This document shows, piece by piece, positions 51,363-59,746 of a DNA stretch of 64,000 nt. This DNA is from Nitrospira sp. (GTDB taxonomy: Bacteria > Nitrospirota > Nitrospiria > Nitrospirales > Nitrospiraceae). The notes beneath the pieces are model-generated. The model was not told the DNA's origin. It did no database searches and saw nothing but the letters and a program-made list of their open reading frames with translations. Made by a program: the position numbers and the translations under genes. Positions within the stretch are counted from its first letter, which is position 1. Each line of letters begins with the position of its first letter. Where the stretch lies: positions 2,569,043-2,633,042 of the forward strand of contig CP092079.1 of assembly GCA_022226955.1 (NCBI GenBank), in the 5' to 3' direction.

Positions 51363-53408
51363 TTATTTTTTCCGGCGCGGGGGGCGGCTGATTCCGAGTT
51401 TCTTCATCCGATGTTGCAGTGTCGATCGTTTCATCCCAAGACGGGTGGCGGCGCCCTGCTTGCCGGCCAGCACCCAGTTTGTTTGGCTTAAGATCTGGAC
51501 GATGTGCGTGCGTTCTGCCTCGGCCAATGTCAGCGGGGTTTCTTTCTCGCCGGCATTCTTTGCGGTCGGATCCAGGTCGTCGATGATTAGGGCAGGGCCT
51601 TGGCTGACGATCACGGCCCGTTCGATCACATGTTCGAGTTCGCGCACATTGCCTGGCCAGTCGTATGAAACCAGCGATTTCACGGTGACGCCCCCGATGC
51701 GCGTTACCTGTTTGCGATGGCGTTCGCTGTATTTTTTCACAAAGTGTCGTGCGAGCATCGGAATGTCCTCGCGGCGGTTTCGGAGCGGGGGAATGCGAAT
51801 CGGAAACACGTTGAGCCGATAGAAGAGATCGGATCGAAAGTGTCCCTGCTTGGCCGCCTGCTCGATATCGACGTTGGTGGCGGCCAGCACGCGGACATTC
51901 AGCTTGATCGAGTGCGTTCCTCCGACGCGCTCTAATTCCTGGGCTTCGAGCACCCGCAGAAATTTGGCTTGGAGATCGATCGGGAGCTCGCCGATTTCGT
52001 CCAGGAAGATGGTGCCGCCGTTCGCGAGTTCGAAGCGGCCGATCTTGCGCGCCGTCGCGTTCGTAAACGCGCCTTTCTCATGGCCGAACAGTTCCGACTC
52101 GATTAACGTCGGCGGCAGCGCGGCGCAGTTCACCGTGATCAACGGATGGTCTTTTCGCGATGAGAGGTGGTGAATGGCTTGCGCGACGAGTTCTTTGCCT
52201 GTTCCGGTTTCTCCCGTGATGAGCACCGTGGAATCGGTCGGCGCGACTTTCTCGATGGCCTTCAGCGTTTTTTGCAGCGCCGGACTTTCTCCAACCAGGG
52301 TCTTGAAGTCGACCGACGCCTTCATCTCATCGCGCAGATAGACGTTCTCCTGTTCGAGTTGCTCCTTCAGCGCACGGATTTCTTCATAGGCCGTGAGGTT
52401 CGCAATAGCTTGCGACAAGTGGAACCCGATTTGCTCGGCAAAGGCGAGATCCCGCTCGGAAAAGGCGTTGCGCCGTTTGCTGCCGATGGCCAGGAATCCA
52501 TAGGGGGCGCTTCGCACAATGAGAGGGCAGAGGATGAACGACAGGATGCCGATCGATTCGATATAGTCGCGCTCTGGAAAACGCTCAAGACTGTGGCCGG
52601 TGATCAAGAGCGGCTTTCCAGTGGCCATCATTTTAGCGGGCGCCATGCGCTCGAAGGGGAATCGGCGCAGGTGTTCCAGATCGATGTGTGCGCTCTCGCG
52701 GTAGAGAATGTCGAACCATGGCCCCTGCGGCGATTGAATGAATCGCACCAATCCAGTCATGTCTTGCCGCACGACGCGATGGAGCATGCCGCGCACGACC
52801 GGCATGAGTTGTTCGAGTGTCATGGTGCCGACGACGACCTGGCTGTTGATCGCCATCAACGCATCGCGCTCCTCGGCAGCCATAATGTGGTGAAGCACCG
52901 GGGCAAGCTGGAGGCCGAGAGTTTCGAGAAACAGCCGGTCTTCTTCGGTGAAGGCGTTGGCGCGGCCGATCGCGATCACGCTCATGGCGGCGATGGGTTG
53001 GGGGTGTGGCGCCGCCGCCATGAGCGGCGCCGTTATCACGGAGGCGGTTTTGAAAGAAACGGACTCCAGTACGGCGGATTCGGCCCAGGAGGAGCGGGCG
53101 ACGTCATGTTCCAGAATTGCTTGGCCCTGTCGGATTGCCGCTTCTTTCATGGTTCCGGCTGCCGGCATCTGGCCGATGAGATAGCCGGGGCAGTCGGGAT
53201 CAATCAGTTGCTTGGAGATAGGAGTAAAGGACTTGGCGGTCGCACTATATAAATAAAACCCGATAAGGTCGCACTTCAGGAGCCTGATGAGTTCATGACC
53301 CAATGCCTGCTCGAACTCGTGGAGGCCCTTGCAGGCAATGAGCGTCCCGATGATTCGCAAGGCGTCCGGAGTTGGTGAAGCTGTGCCCATATGTGGGCAC
53401 TCTAGCAT
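51363..53408 (-). CDS. Sigma-54-dependent transcriptional activator (GAF-AAA-Fis)
   Basis: A 681-aa enhancer-binding protein. Two GAF-like sensor regions (about 17-176 and 183-340), then the AAA+ domain (370-600) with Walker A GETGTGKE (399-406), Walker [11 protein letters not shown] (465-474), and the loop GAFTNA (446-451). That loop is GAFTGA in most family members and touches sigma-54. The C-terminal Fis-type helix-turn-helix ends in [19 protein letters not shown]. The domain layout is that of FhlA-type activators without a receiver. Start at ATG 53408, though the ATG at 53390 is also possible. It lies upstream of the efflux operon, in the same direction. Confidence 0.93.
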   Translation of the reverse strand: MLECPHMGTASPTPDALRIIGTLIACKGLHEFEQALGHELIRLLKCDLIGFYLYSATAKSFTPISKQLIDPDCPGYLIGQMPAAGTMKEAAIRQGQAILEHDVARSSWAESAVLESVSFKTASVITAPLMAAAPHPQPIAAMSVIAIGRANAFTEEDRLFLETLGLQLAPVLHHIMAAEERDALMAINSQVVVGTMTLEQLMPVVRGMLHRVVRQDMTGLVRFIQSPQGPWFDILYRESAHIDLEHLRRFPFERMAPAKMMATGKPLLITGHSLERFPERDYIESIGILSFILCPLIVRSAPYGFLAIGSKRRNAFSERDLAFAEQIGFHLSQAIANLTAYEEIRALKEQLEQENVYLRDEMKASVDFKTLVGESPALQKTLKAIEKVAPTDSTVLITGETGTGKELVAQAIHHLSSRKDHPLITVNCAALPPTLIESELFGHEKGAFTNATARKIGRFELANGGTIFLDEIGELPIDLQAKFLRVLEAQELERVGGTHSIKLNVRVLAATNVDIEQAAKQGHFRSDLFYRLNVFPIRIPPLRNRREDIPMLARHFVKKYSERHRKQVTRIGGVTVKSLVSYDWPGNVRELEHVIERAVIVSQGPALIIDDLDPTAKNAGEKETPLTLAEAERTHIVQILSQTNWVLAGKQGAATRLGMKRSTLQHRMKKLGISRPPRRKK
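53384..53399 (-). promoter_or_regulatory. Candidate autoregulatory site over the activator start
   Basis: A palindrome TGCCCATATGTGGGCA (7-bp arms when extended to 53383-53400) at the first codons of the activator gene. If the ATG at 53390 is used, it straddles the start. Same motif as the two sites in the efflux promoter, so the activator may control its own gene. Confidence 0.5.
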
Positions 53409-53450
53409 GAGGAGAGAACATTAGGAAAGATGCGGCAAAATCCAGATCGA

Positions 53451-54896
53451 TTACTCCTGAGCTGAGCGGGTCTTGAGTGCGTCCAATCGCTTCTTGTCCA
53501 GACTGATATGAAGCGACTTCTCTTGTGTCACCGTCACGGCGCCTGGCGCCTGGCCTTTGGCTTTCTTGACCCATTTACGACGAGTGTAGATCACGTCGCC
53601 CTTGCCGCTTTTCTTCAGATCGCTATACAGCAAGGCCAAGGTGGCGGCGTCCCGGATGGTTTCCGGCGGCGGGTCGCTGCCTTTTTCCAGGCGTACGACC
53701 ACGTGCGAGCCCGGTGTTCCACGGGCGTGAAGCCAGAGATCGTCGCTCTTTGCAAGGCCAAACGTGAGTTCATCGTTCTCCCGCGCGTTTCGTCCCACGA
53801 AAATCGGGAGTCCGTCGGAAGAGGTGAAGCGGCGGAATGGGCCGCGCCGTTCGTCCGGTCGATTGCTCGATGTCGCGCGATTTTTCCGCCTGGTGGGCGA
53901 ATGAACGGATGTATCCGGCGGCGCTGGCAGCCAGGTGTCTTGTTCAATGGAGTGCAATTCCCGGCGTAACGCATCGATCTCGGCTTCTCCCTGCGCGATG
54001 CGAGGGAGCAGTTCGCGCTCAGCGGTATCGTGTTTTCGCTGTTTCCGAAAGTAGTCGTCCATATTGCCTTGAGCGGATTTCGTCGGATCGAGCGGGATTG
54101 TAATGTGGGGCAACGCTTCGTCGAAATAGTCGACAACGACGACCGACTCCAGTCCCTTCTTGATGGCGCCCAGATTTGCCTTCACCAATTCTCCGTAGCG
54201 GGCATAGTTCCGATACTTTTCGGCCTTGGCGAGATCGTTCCGCCAGGCCTCCACGCGCCGGCCCTGTTTCTTGATCGCTTTCTTGAGATGGTGCGCGCGC
54301 GCTTCTTTCTGGGTGGCAAACCTGTCCGTCGATTCCTTCTCATCGTAATGCGACTCAATCGCTGCAGACAGGCCGAAGGGGTCTTGGCGATTGGGTGTGA
54401 AACGAACCTCTCGTTCGCGCTGTGCAAGGCCGGCTGGCAGGGCAGGCAGCTGATATGGCTTGCCATAGAGGTCTTGTGAGCGATTCAGGTCTCGCAGCAA
54501 ATGTCGTTCCGCATCCAGCACCAGAAAATTGGCGCGGTTGCCGGTCAATTCGCCAATTAATTGACGGGGGCCTGCGCTGGTCGTCAGCTCGATTGAGACG
54601 ATACGGTCAGAACCTTCCTGGCGAAGATTATCGATGCGCGCGCCGTGGAGATGGGCTCGGAGGTATTGGCAAAAAGCTGGTGGCGCCGGCGGATTCTGCA
54701 ACGCACGAGTGGCCAGGTGAATGCGGGTCGATGCGGGATGGGCGGAGAGCAGCAGGCGCTGGGTGCGTCCAGGCGTTCGGATTTCCAGCACGATCGTTCG
54801 CGCGGTCGGTTGATAGGCTTTTTGGATCCAGCCGCCTATCAGCGCCGACGCTATTTCCGCCACGACGTTGGTAATTTCTGTCGCTGTCAGCGCCAT
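53451..54896 (-). CDS. NFACT-family protein, RqcH-like
   Basis: A 481-aa cytoplasmic protein of the NFACT (Rqc2/RqcH/Tae2) family. The N-terminal NFACT-N domain has PPAFCQYLRAHL and the Asp97-Arg98 pair (EGSDRIVSIEL) that in RqcH contacts tRNA. The middle is a coiled coil (KKQGRRVEAWRNDLAKAEKYRNYARYGELVKANL) and the C-terminal NFACT-R domain has LWLHARGTPGSHVVVRLEKG. RqcH adds C-terminal Ala tails to nascent chains on stalled 50S subunits. Complete and solitary. Confidence 0.9.
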   Translation of the reverse strand: MALTATEITNVVAEIASALIGGWIQKAYQPTARTIVLEIRTPGRTQRLLLSAHPASTRIHLATRALQNPPAPPAFCQYLRAHLHGARIDNLRQEGSDRIVSIELTTSAGPRQLIGELTGNRANFLVLDAERHLLRDLNRSQDLYGKPYQLPALPAGLAQREREVRFTPNRQDPFGLSAAIESHYDEKESTDRFATQKEARAHHLKKAIKKQGRRVEAWRNDLAKAEKYRNYARYGELVKANLGAIKKGLESVVVVDYFDEALPHITIPLDPTKSAQGNMDDYFRKQRKHDTAERELLPRIAQGEAEIDALRRELHSIEQDTWLPAPPDTSVHSPTRRKNRATSSNRPDERRGPFRRFTSSDGLPIFVGRNARENDELTFGLAKSDDLWLHARGTPGSHVVVRLEKGSDPPPETIRDAATLALLYSDLKKSGKGDVIYTRRKWVKKAKGQAPGAVTVTQEKSLHISLDKKRLDALKTRSAQE

Positions 54897-55180
54897 CGTG
54901 TATCTCGGTCACTCTGCGGCCGCACGACGCGGCTGCGCCGGTCTTTCTCCATTTGTGTCGCATGGGGCCAATTCGGTCACATTTCCTCGGCCACAAGCGC
55001 GTCCCCAGCCAGCACACTCTACGATCCGACGAAGAAACCCGCAAGAGCGTGAGAATGGATGACTGGCATCCAGCTTGCTTTATTCACGAGCAGGCAAGAT
55101 TTCGGCAAGCTGCTAGGCTCTGTATAGCGCGGTGCCGGATGAGCGAGTGGGTGAACATCATTCGTGATGAGGAGGGCGCT

Positions 55181-55408
55181 ATGAAGTGCACACGATGTGA
55201 AGGCCTCATGGTGGTCGACAATCTGATCGATCTACAGGAAAGCGGCATCCCCATGTGGATGCGCGGTTTGCGCTGCGTGTCCTGCGGCAATATCGTGGAT
55301 CCGATGATTCTGCGTCATCGCAGAAGTCAAAAGTTAGGAACGATGCGATTGCTGAAACCCGGTGTCCTGGTTCCTGAGTTTGCAAGACAGCTCAAAGCGA
55401 CGGCGTGA
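55181..55408 (+). CDS. Small zinc-ribbon protein
   Basis: A 75-aa protein with two CxxC motifs (MKCTRCEG at the N-terminus and LRCVSCGN in the middle), which together can form a zinc ribbon, then a basic C-terminal tail. The ATG at 55181 follows the Shine-Dalgarno GGAGG. The longer frame upstream is non-coding. Possibly an RNA- or DNA-binding regulator. I have the impression that such proteins are common in Nitrospira-like genomes. Function unknown. Confidence 0.7.
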   Translation: MKCTRCEGLMVVDNLIDLQESGIPMWMRGLRCVSCGNIVDPMILRHRRSQKLGTMRLLKPGVLVPEFARQLKATA

Positions 55409-55520
55409 CTGAGATGGCGTAGGGTTTTCACTACGGGTTGCTACAATCCGCCTGCCGCGCAGACCGGCTCATTGGCATGATCCCCGGCAGGCTCCGGCTG
55501 TATTCTGCCTCGGTTCCTTC

Positions 55521-55549
55521 TTGCAGGCCTGTCCCTCCTAGGCTACAGT
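55521..55549 (+). promoter_or_regulatory. Weak candidate promoter of the HExxH gene
   Basis: TTGCAG (55521-55526), 17 bases, TACAGT (55544-55549), 41 bases before the GTG at 55590. Both boxes are imperfect. A good GGGAGG Shine-Dalgarno precedes the start. Confidence 0.3.
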
Positions 55550-55589
55550 CTCTCGTGTTTCATTGTGATTCTTAAGGGAGGCTGCACAG

Positions 55590-57155
55590 GTGCTTCTATT
55601 CGATACTCCATCTTTGCTTGCGCTGACTCGTGAGTTCCAGTTGTCCATGCGGCGGCTACTCCAGGAGCTTTGCCGAGAGTTGCAGGACGATTATAGTGAA
55701 CTGGCCACGCAGCTTGCGTTTCCGACAGATGCTGTGCAAGCCCTGAGTCGCAGGCTGAAAGTCGAGGACTTATCCAATTGGAAAGTGGTCGGATGGATCG
55801 AGTCGCTGAACGACTTTGTCTACTTCTTGGATATTTGGCAGCAATGGCGGACAGAGTCGAACCGGCGGGAATTTGCCGAGCAACTATTTACCGAGTGCCA
55901 GGAAAAGTTTTTCGAAAACAGTTATCTCGACGAGTTATTTCCCAAAGGGAAACCGCAAGTCAGTGGCTTGGACGGCAGGCTTTCGCGCCTGTGCAAACGA
56001 CTGACTCAGGACATTGCGCAAGAGGCATTGTGGCTCGATCCCGCTGTGGCAACGGCCTGGTGTCGTACGCGCCAGGCCGTTTCGTGGCCTGTGCCGGGTA
56101 GTCTGGCGCAGAACTTTGAGAAGGCGGAAGAGGCCGGTGCCGTGCCGCTCGGAGTGGCCGGGGATCAATGCGAAGCGCCACCTGCAGTAAAGCGTGTGCT
56201 GACGCGCGCAAAGGGTCGGGCGGCCTTTCTGGTCGATGAGGCAGGGATTGCATTGAAAGCCGGACGCCTGCGTGTTCCGGTCTGGACCGTTGTCGACGGG
56301 CAGGCGCAATGGCATTGGGCTGTGCGTCCAACAGCTGAAGTGCTGTGTACGTCTTATGGCGCAGTGACGGTCGGTTCCACCCTTGTCTATGGCAAAGACC
56401 GTCAGCCGAAAAAGGTGGTTCCGACAGATCCCAAACAAGCCGCCCGTATCAGGCGGGCTTGGGAAACCATTCATCTTGTGTGGCCGGAAGGGCATGAGGT
56501 TTTGGCGCTGTTGACCTCGCGAATTATTCCGCTCAATGCCAAAGGCGTCGTCAGCTTCAGCTACCGCCATCGTCCAGGCCTCTCCTTCATCAACTGTTTC
56601 GACCGGGACAATCTCGATCTCATCGACGATCTGATTCACGAGAACAGCCATCATCACCTGAATTTGCTCCTGCGCAAGCACGTCATGTATCACGGCGATC
56701 GCAATCAACAGATTTTCTACTCGCCCTGGCGGCGGAGCCTGCGACCGCTACGTGGCATCCTCCATGCGACCTTTACGTTTACGATGGGCGCACTGTTGTT
56801 CGAGCGATTATCGTCGTGGGCTGAAACGAAGCAGGGGATGCAGCAATGGAAAGCCGCCGGGCTGACACAGCGCGATCTTCTGCGGGCGCGGTTCCGTTGC
56901 CTCGAAGAGATCGAATCTGTCCGCTATTCTATTCAAGACCTGGAATATGCAGGCAGTCATCTGAAGTGGCTGACCGGTTCAGGCGCACGCCTAGTGAGGC
57001 AGTTGGAAGAACAGATTGGGAATGCGGAAGCGCGCATCGTCCGCCACCGGGAAGCGGTCCTCAGCTCCACCTTCGGTCCTGCCCTCCGCCGTCATATCAA
57101 AGAGCTTCACCAGGCCAGGCAGGTTTTGGGGCCGGTGAGATTGGGGGAGGTGTAG
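55590..57155 (+). CDS. HExxH-motif protein resembling 2-oxoglutarate peptide beta-hydroxylases
   Basis: A 521-aa cytoplasmic protein starting with GTG. Residues 350-354 are HENSH, preceded by DLIDDLI and followed ~25 residues later by YSPWRRSLRPLRGILHATFTF. That combination (HExxH, YSPWR, RPLxGxLHAxYxF) marks the group usually annotated as HEXXH-motif putative peptide-modification proteins, some of which are Fe(II)/2-oxoglutarate beta-hydroxylases of RiPP pathways. Coiled segments fill the N-terminal 180 residues and the C-terminus. No precursor peptide or RiPP partner is seen in the flanks, so the substrate is unknown. Low similarity to classical metalloproteases makes peptidase activity less likely. 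Confidence 0.82.
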   Translation: MLLFDTPSLLALTREFQLSMRRLLQELCRELQDDYSELATQLAFPTDAVQALSRRLKVEDLSNWKVVGWIESLNDFVYFLDIWQQWRTESNRREFAEQLFTECQEKFFENSYLDELFPKGKPQVSGLDGRLSRLCKRLTQDIAQEALWLDPAVATAWCRTRQAVSWPVPGSLAQNFEKAEEAGAVPLGVAGDQCEAPPAVKRVLTRAKGRAAFLVDEAGIALKAGRLRVPVWTVVDGQAQWHWAVRPTAEVLCTSYGAVTVGSTLVYGKDRQPKKVVPTDPKQAARIRRAWETIHLVWPEGHEVLALLTSRIIPLNAKGVVSFSYRHRPGLSFINCFDRDNLDLIDDLIHENSHHHLNLLLRKHVMYHGDRNQQIFYSPWRRSLRPLRGILHATFTFTMGALLFERLSSWAETKQGMQQWKAAGLTQRDLLRARFRCLEEIESVRYSIQDLEYAGSHLKWLTGSGARLVRQLEEQIGNAEARIVRHREAVLSSTFGPALRRHIKELHQARQVLGPVRLGEV

Positions 57156-57203
57156 TAGGACTGTCTGTGCCGTTCGTTGTGTTCGGGTGGGGAGTGGGGT
57201 ATC

Positions 57204-57383
57204 ATGGCACCTATGAAAAGTACTGCTCTCAAAGCAAAGAAGCCTGCCGTGCGTAAGCCAAAAAAGGACGGCCTTTCTGAGTCTGCCGCAATGCAGCGCA
57301 AGGTAAAGCAAAGCTTTGCCGAGCAGATCGATGCGTTTATCGACCGGTATCGCCCTGCCCTAGAAGCCCTCGCCAAGCGGTGA
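57204..57383 (+). CDS. Presumed antitoxin of the Doc pair
   Basis: A 59-aa protein, basic in the N-terminal half (MAPMKSTALKAKKPAVRKPK) and helical in the C-terminal half (QSFAEQIDAFIDRYRPALEALAKR). Start at ATG 57204. The ATG at 57213 is possible. Its TGA overlaps the GTG start of the Doc gene by 4 bases, which is typical of antitoxin-toxin order. It is not of the Phd type. A shortened second copy lies at 57777. Confidence 0.72.
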   Translation: MAPMKSTALKAKKPAVRKPKKDGLSESAAMQRKVKQSFAEQIDAFIDRYRPALEALAKR

Positions 57384-57775
57384 TTTACCTCAGTGTCGAG
57401 CAGGTCCTCTTTCTTCACGATCGTCTGATCGAAGAGACGGGAGGTCAGCACGGAGTCCGTGACCTTGGCGGCCTGGATTCTGCCTTGGCTCGTCCGCAGG
57501 CTGCCTTCGGTGACACAGAGTTTTATCCCGATGTGTTCAGCAAAGCGGCTGTTCTGCTGGATGGGTTGACGCGGAACCATCCGTTCATCGACGGGAACAA
57601 GCGAATCAGTATTTCGACGGCTGCGTTATTCTTGCAGACCAATGGTTATCGCCTGACCGCGACGAATCACGACCTGGAAGAATTTACCCTGCATGTGACG
57701 ACGATGAAGCCGGGCCTCGATCAGATCGCCGATTGGTTCAAGGGGAAGACAGTTCGACGGCCCAGCGGTAGGTAG
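57380..57775 (+). CDS. doc: Doc/Fic-type toxin
   Basis: A 131-aa death-on-curing family protein. The Fic signature HPFIDGNKR is at residues 67-75 and the rest (YLSVEQVLFLHDRLIEETGGQHGVRDLGGLDSALARPQ) matches Doc, which phosphorylates EF-Tu and halts translation. It has the full expected length. GTG start overlaps the antitoxin stop. Complete, so it should be active unless neutralised by the preceding product. Confidence 0.92.
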   Translation: MIYLSVEQVLFLHDRLIEETGGQHGVRDLGGLDSALARPQAAFGDTEFYPDVFSKAAVLLDGLTRNHPFIDGNKRISISTAALFLQTNGYRLTATNHDLEEFTLHVTTMKPGLDQIADWFKGKTVRRPSGR

Positions 57776-57776
57776 A

Positions 57777-57914
57777 ATGAACTGCTTCATAATAGCGCCG
57801 ATGAAAAAGAACATGCTCAAAGCTAAAGTTGGAATAGGAGAGGCGAGTATCAAGGCCGCTATCCAGGACCTGCGCAAACAATACGGCCCGATGCTCAAGC
57901 GGCTAGCAAAGTAA
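57777..57914 (+). pseudogene. Shrunken second antitoxin copy
   Basis: A 45-codon frame starting one base after the doc stop. It repeats the pattern of the antitoxin before doc: APMK-xx-LKAK at the start and (Q)YGPMLKRLAK at the end align with APMKST-LKAK and YRPALEALAKR. The central ~15 residues are missing. It may be a degraded duplicate, or a minimal antitoxin of its own. Confidence 0.55.
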
Positions 57915-58113
57915 GCTTAGGATAGAGCCGACACAGCTCGGCGTTTTCCTCCACCACGCGCTTTGTTGCGGCCCGGAAGGATTCGTCGGGTTGGCCGATG
58001 AAGTTGCTGATACCGAGGCGGACCACCTGTTCGATCGTCAAGCCCTCGCGCTTACTCAGTTCTTGCGGTCGGCGCATTTCTTCATTGGAGAGGGAGACTG
58101 TGACGGTGGTCAT
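57895..58113 (-). CDS. Ribbon-helix-helix (CopG-like) antitoxin without toxin
   Basis: A 72-aa protein starting MTTVTVSLSNEEMRRPQEL, the strand and first helix of a CopG/RHH DNA-binding domain. LTIEQVVRLGISNFIG is the second helix. A flexible C-terminus follows. No toxin gene lies next to it on either side on the minus strand. Its 3' end overlaps the tail of the second antitoxin copy on the other strand. Confidence 0.72.
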   Translation of the reverse strand: MTTVTVSLSNEEMRRPQELSKREGLTIEQVVRLGISNFIGQPDESFRAATKRVVEENAELCRLYPKLTLLAA

Positions 58114-58442
58114 GATTGGCGACTCCTATGCGGTGAGCTTAAAGCTGATTCAGTACATGGAAAATTTTGGTAAGGGCAAATAATGCAAGTCAGACGAAGT
58201 CAGCTCAGTTCAGCTCCGTCTCATTCGCCAGATGCAGTCTGAGGAGTTTGTATAGCTAGGTAGTATTTCAGAGGTCTTTCCCGAATGTGCTTTGAAAAAG
58301 TAGAATGTTTCTGTTGTTTTCTCCAGATGTCCGTAGTCCGTGTTCGCGAACTGCAGGGGTGTAATATATGGCCAGAAAATGGCGGATCAAGTTTTGTGTA
58401 GATCAGCCTAAACATAAGGCTGGATCATTGACGATATAAGAG
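58114..58442. other. Gene-free stretch, A+T rich
   Basis: No credible gene. A small imperfect hairpin (GATCAGCCT with AGGCTGGATC) lies at 58401-58426, just before the next start codon. The base composition is lower in G+C than the chromosome. Confidence 0.4.
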
Positions 58443-58853
58443 ATGAAACGTCCTACGATTGACACAACCACCCTCTTCCACGCACTCTCAGTATGCATTG
58501 GGCTTATCTCGGTATTTGTTCTTGGGCGCGGTGGTTTCGCTGTGTCACCGAAGCAGATGGCGGAGCTAGCTTCAACAAAATGGGATTATAACTCCGAAGC
58601 TCTTGCCGCTCTCGCGGGTCAAGCTGTAGATACGCGAGTCGGAACAGTGCTCGTAGTACTCAGTGTTCTGCTAGATCTGTGGTCCCTTCGGCAACGCATA
58701 TCGGACACAGCGAGAGCCAGCAAGCGCAACGCGGTGTTACTTGCCCTTGGTCTTTCCATAGTAGTCTGGATGTTCGCGGACTGGTACGCATCTGCAGCCT
58801 CTCAGGCTATGGTCGTGCAAACAAAAGCCGTTCTAGAAACGCAGAAAAAGTAA
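58443..58853 (+). CDS. Hypothetical membrane protein, probably acquired
   Basis: A 136-aa protein with membrane segments near residues 12-30 (FHALSVCIGLISVFVLGRGG), 66-82 (VGTVLVVLSVLLDLWSL) and 95-115 (AVLLALGLSIVVWMFADWY). No recognised domain. A+T-richer than flanks and directly beside an insertion sequence, 26 bp downstream. Function unknown. Confidence 0.6.
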   Translation: MKRPTIDTTTLFHALSVCIGLISVFVLGRGGFAVSPKQMAELASTKWDYNSEALAALAGQAVDTRVGTVLVVLSVLLDLWSLRQRISDTARASKRNAVLLALGLSIVVWMFADWYASAASQAMVVQTKAVLETQKK

Positions 58854-58878
58854 GGCCTGGGGGTGTGCATCGTTGTTA

Positions 58879-59649
58879 GGGCGTGTCATCAATTAAGCCA
58901 CGTGAGTGAAGCGGCGAGATAGATCGCGCCGAGGAAGTTAACAGCCCGTTTGTCGTAGCGCGTGGGATGGTTCTGTTGGCTTTGGGGGGAATGACGATGA
59001 CCTTGCCCGCTTGTTGCAGCGGCTGGATCACCCGTTCATCGGCATCAAAGGCCTTATCAGCAAGGATCATGTCCGCCTCAAGGCCAGGCAGCAGGGCATC
59101 GGCTCCGTCAAGGTCATGGGCTTGTCCTGGCGTGAGGTGAAACCCGGTGGGATTGCCCAGCGCATCGCAGGTCGCGTGGATTTTGGTCGTCAAGCCCCCC
59201 TTTGACCGTCCGATGCATTCCGTGTCCTGGTCCCCCCTTTTGCACCCGCGCTGTGCTGGTGGGCACGGACAATGGTGGAATCGATCATCGCGTATTCATT
59301 GTCGAGATCCTCGGCGAAATGCTCGAACACTCGCTTCCAGACCTCGCGTCGACTCCAGCGCGTATGACGCGTGTGAATCACTCGGAAATCTCCGAACCGC
59401 TCCGGTAGATCTCGCCACGGGATCCCGGCGCGATACCGGTACAACACGGCTTCGACAAACAACCGGTTGTCCTTCGCCGTCACGCCTACGGTCTCTTCGC
59501 GGCCTGGCAGCAGATGCTCAATCTTCTCCCACTGGTCATCACGCAACCCGTACCGTCTCACCATCCGCAGGCCCCTCCCTCGGCCTGTGACGGAGTGAAT
59601 CACAACACGATGGCTCTGTGAACCCAGAAAATTAATTGATGACACGCCC
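58879..59649 (-). mobile_element. IS5-family (IS427-like) insertion sequence, internally deleted
   Basis: A 771-bp element bounded by perfect 20-bp inverted repeats when the flanking TA is counted (TAGGGCGTGTCATCAATTAA at 58877-58896 and its exact complement at 59632-59651). TA on both sides fits a 2-bp target duplication. It carries a transposase on the minus strand. Lacks the ~25-30 codons before the C-terminus, so it cannot move by itself. Confidence 0.92.
58889..59564 (-). pseudogene. IS427-type transposase, frameshift-dependent and truncated
   Basis: The N-terminal part (MVRRYGLRDDQWEKIEHLLP, YRYRAGIPWRDLPERFG, MIDSTIVRAHQHSAGAKGG) carries the first DDE Asp. The second frame continues from an AAAAGGGGGG slippery run (near 59240-59250) with GRSKGGLTTKIHATCDALGN and the second Asp region (ADKAFDADE), as normal for -1 frameshift transposases. 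The next segment should hold the catalytic Glu but is deleted after PPKANR. A different frame then resumes (HPTRYDKRAVNFLGAIYLAA...) to the native stop at 58889. Inactive. Confidence 0.9.
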
Positions 59650-59746
59650 TAGAGAGGAAGATAAAGTGTGCGGGGGTCCTTATTTAAGTGCTAGGTAGTT
59701 CAAATCAGCAGGGAGCGGACCCAGCGAGCCTTATTCACCACGTTTG

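Noticed and set aside
52167-53252. 361-codon frame on the plus strand
   Set aside because: Antisense to the GAF domains of the sigma-54 activator, which has full domain support.
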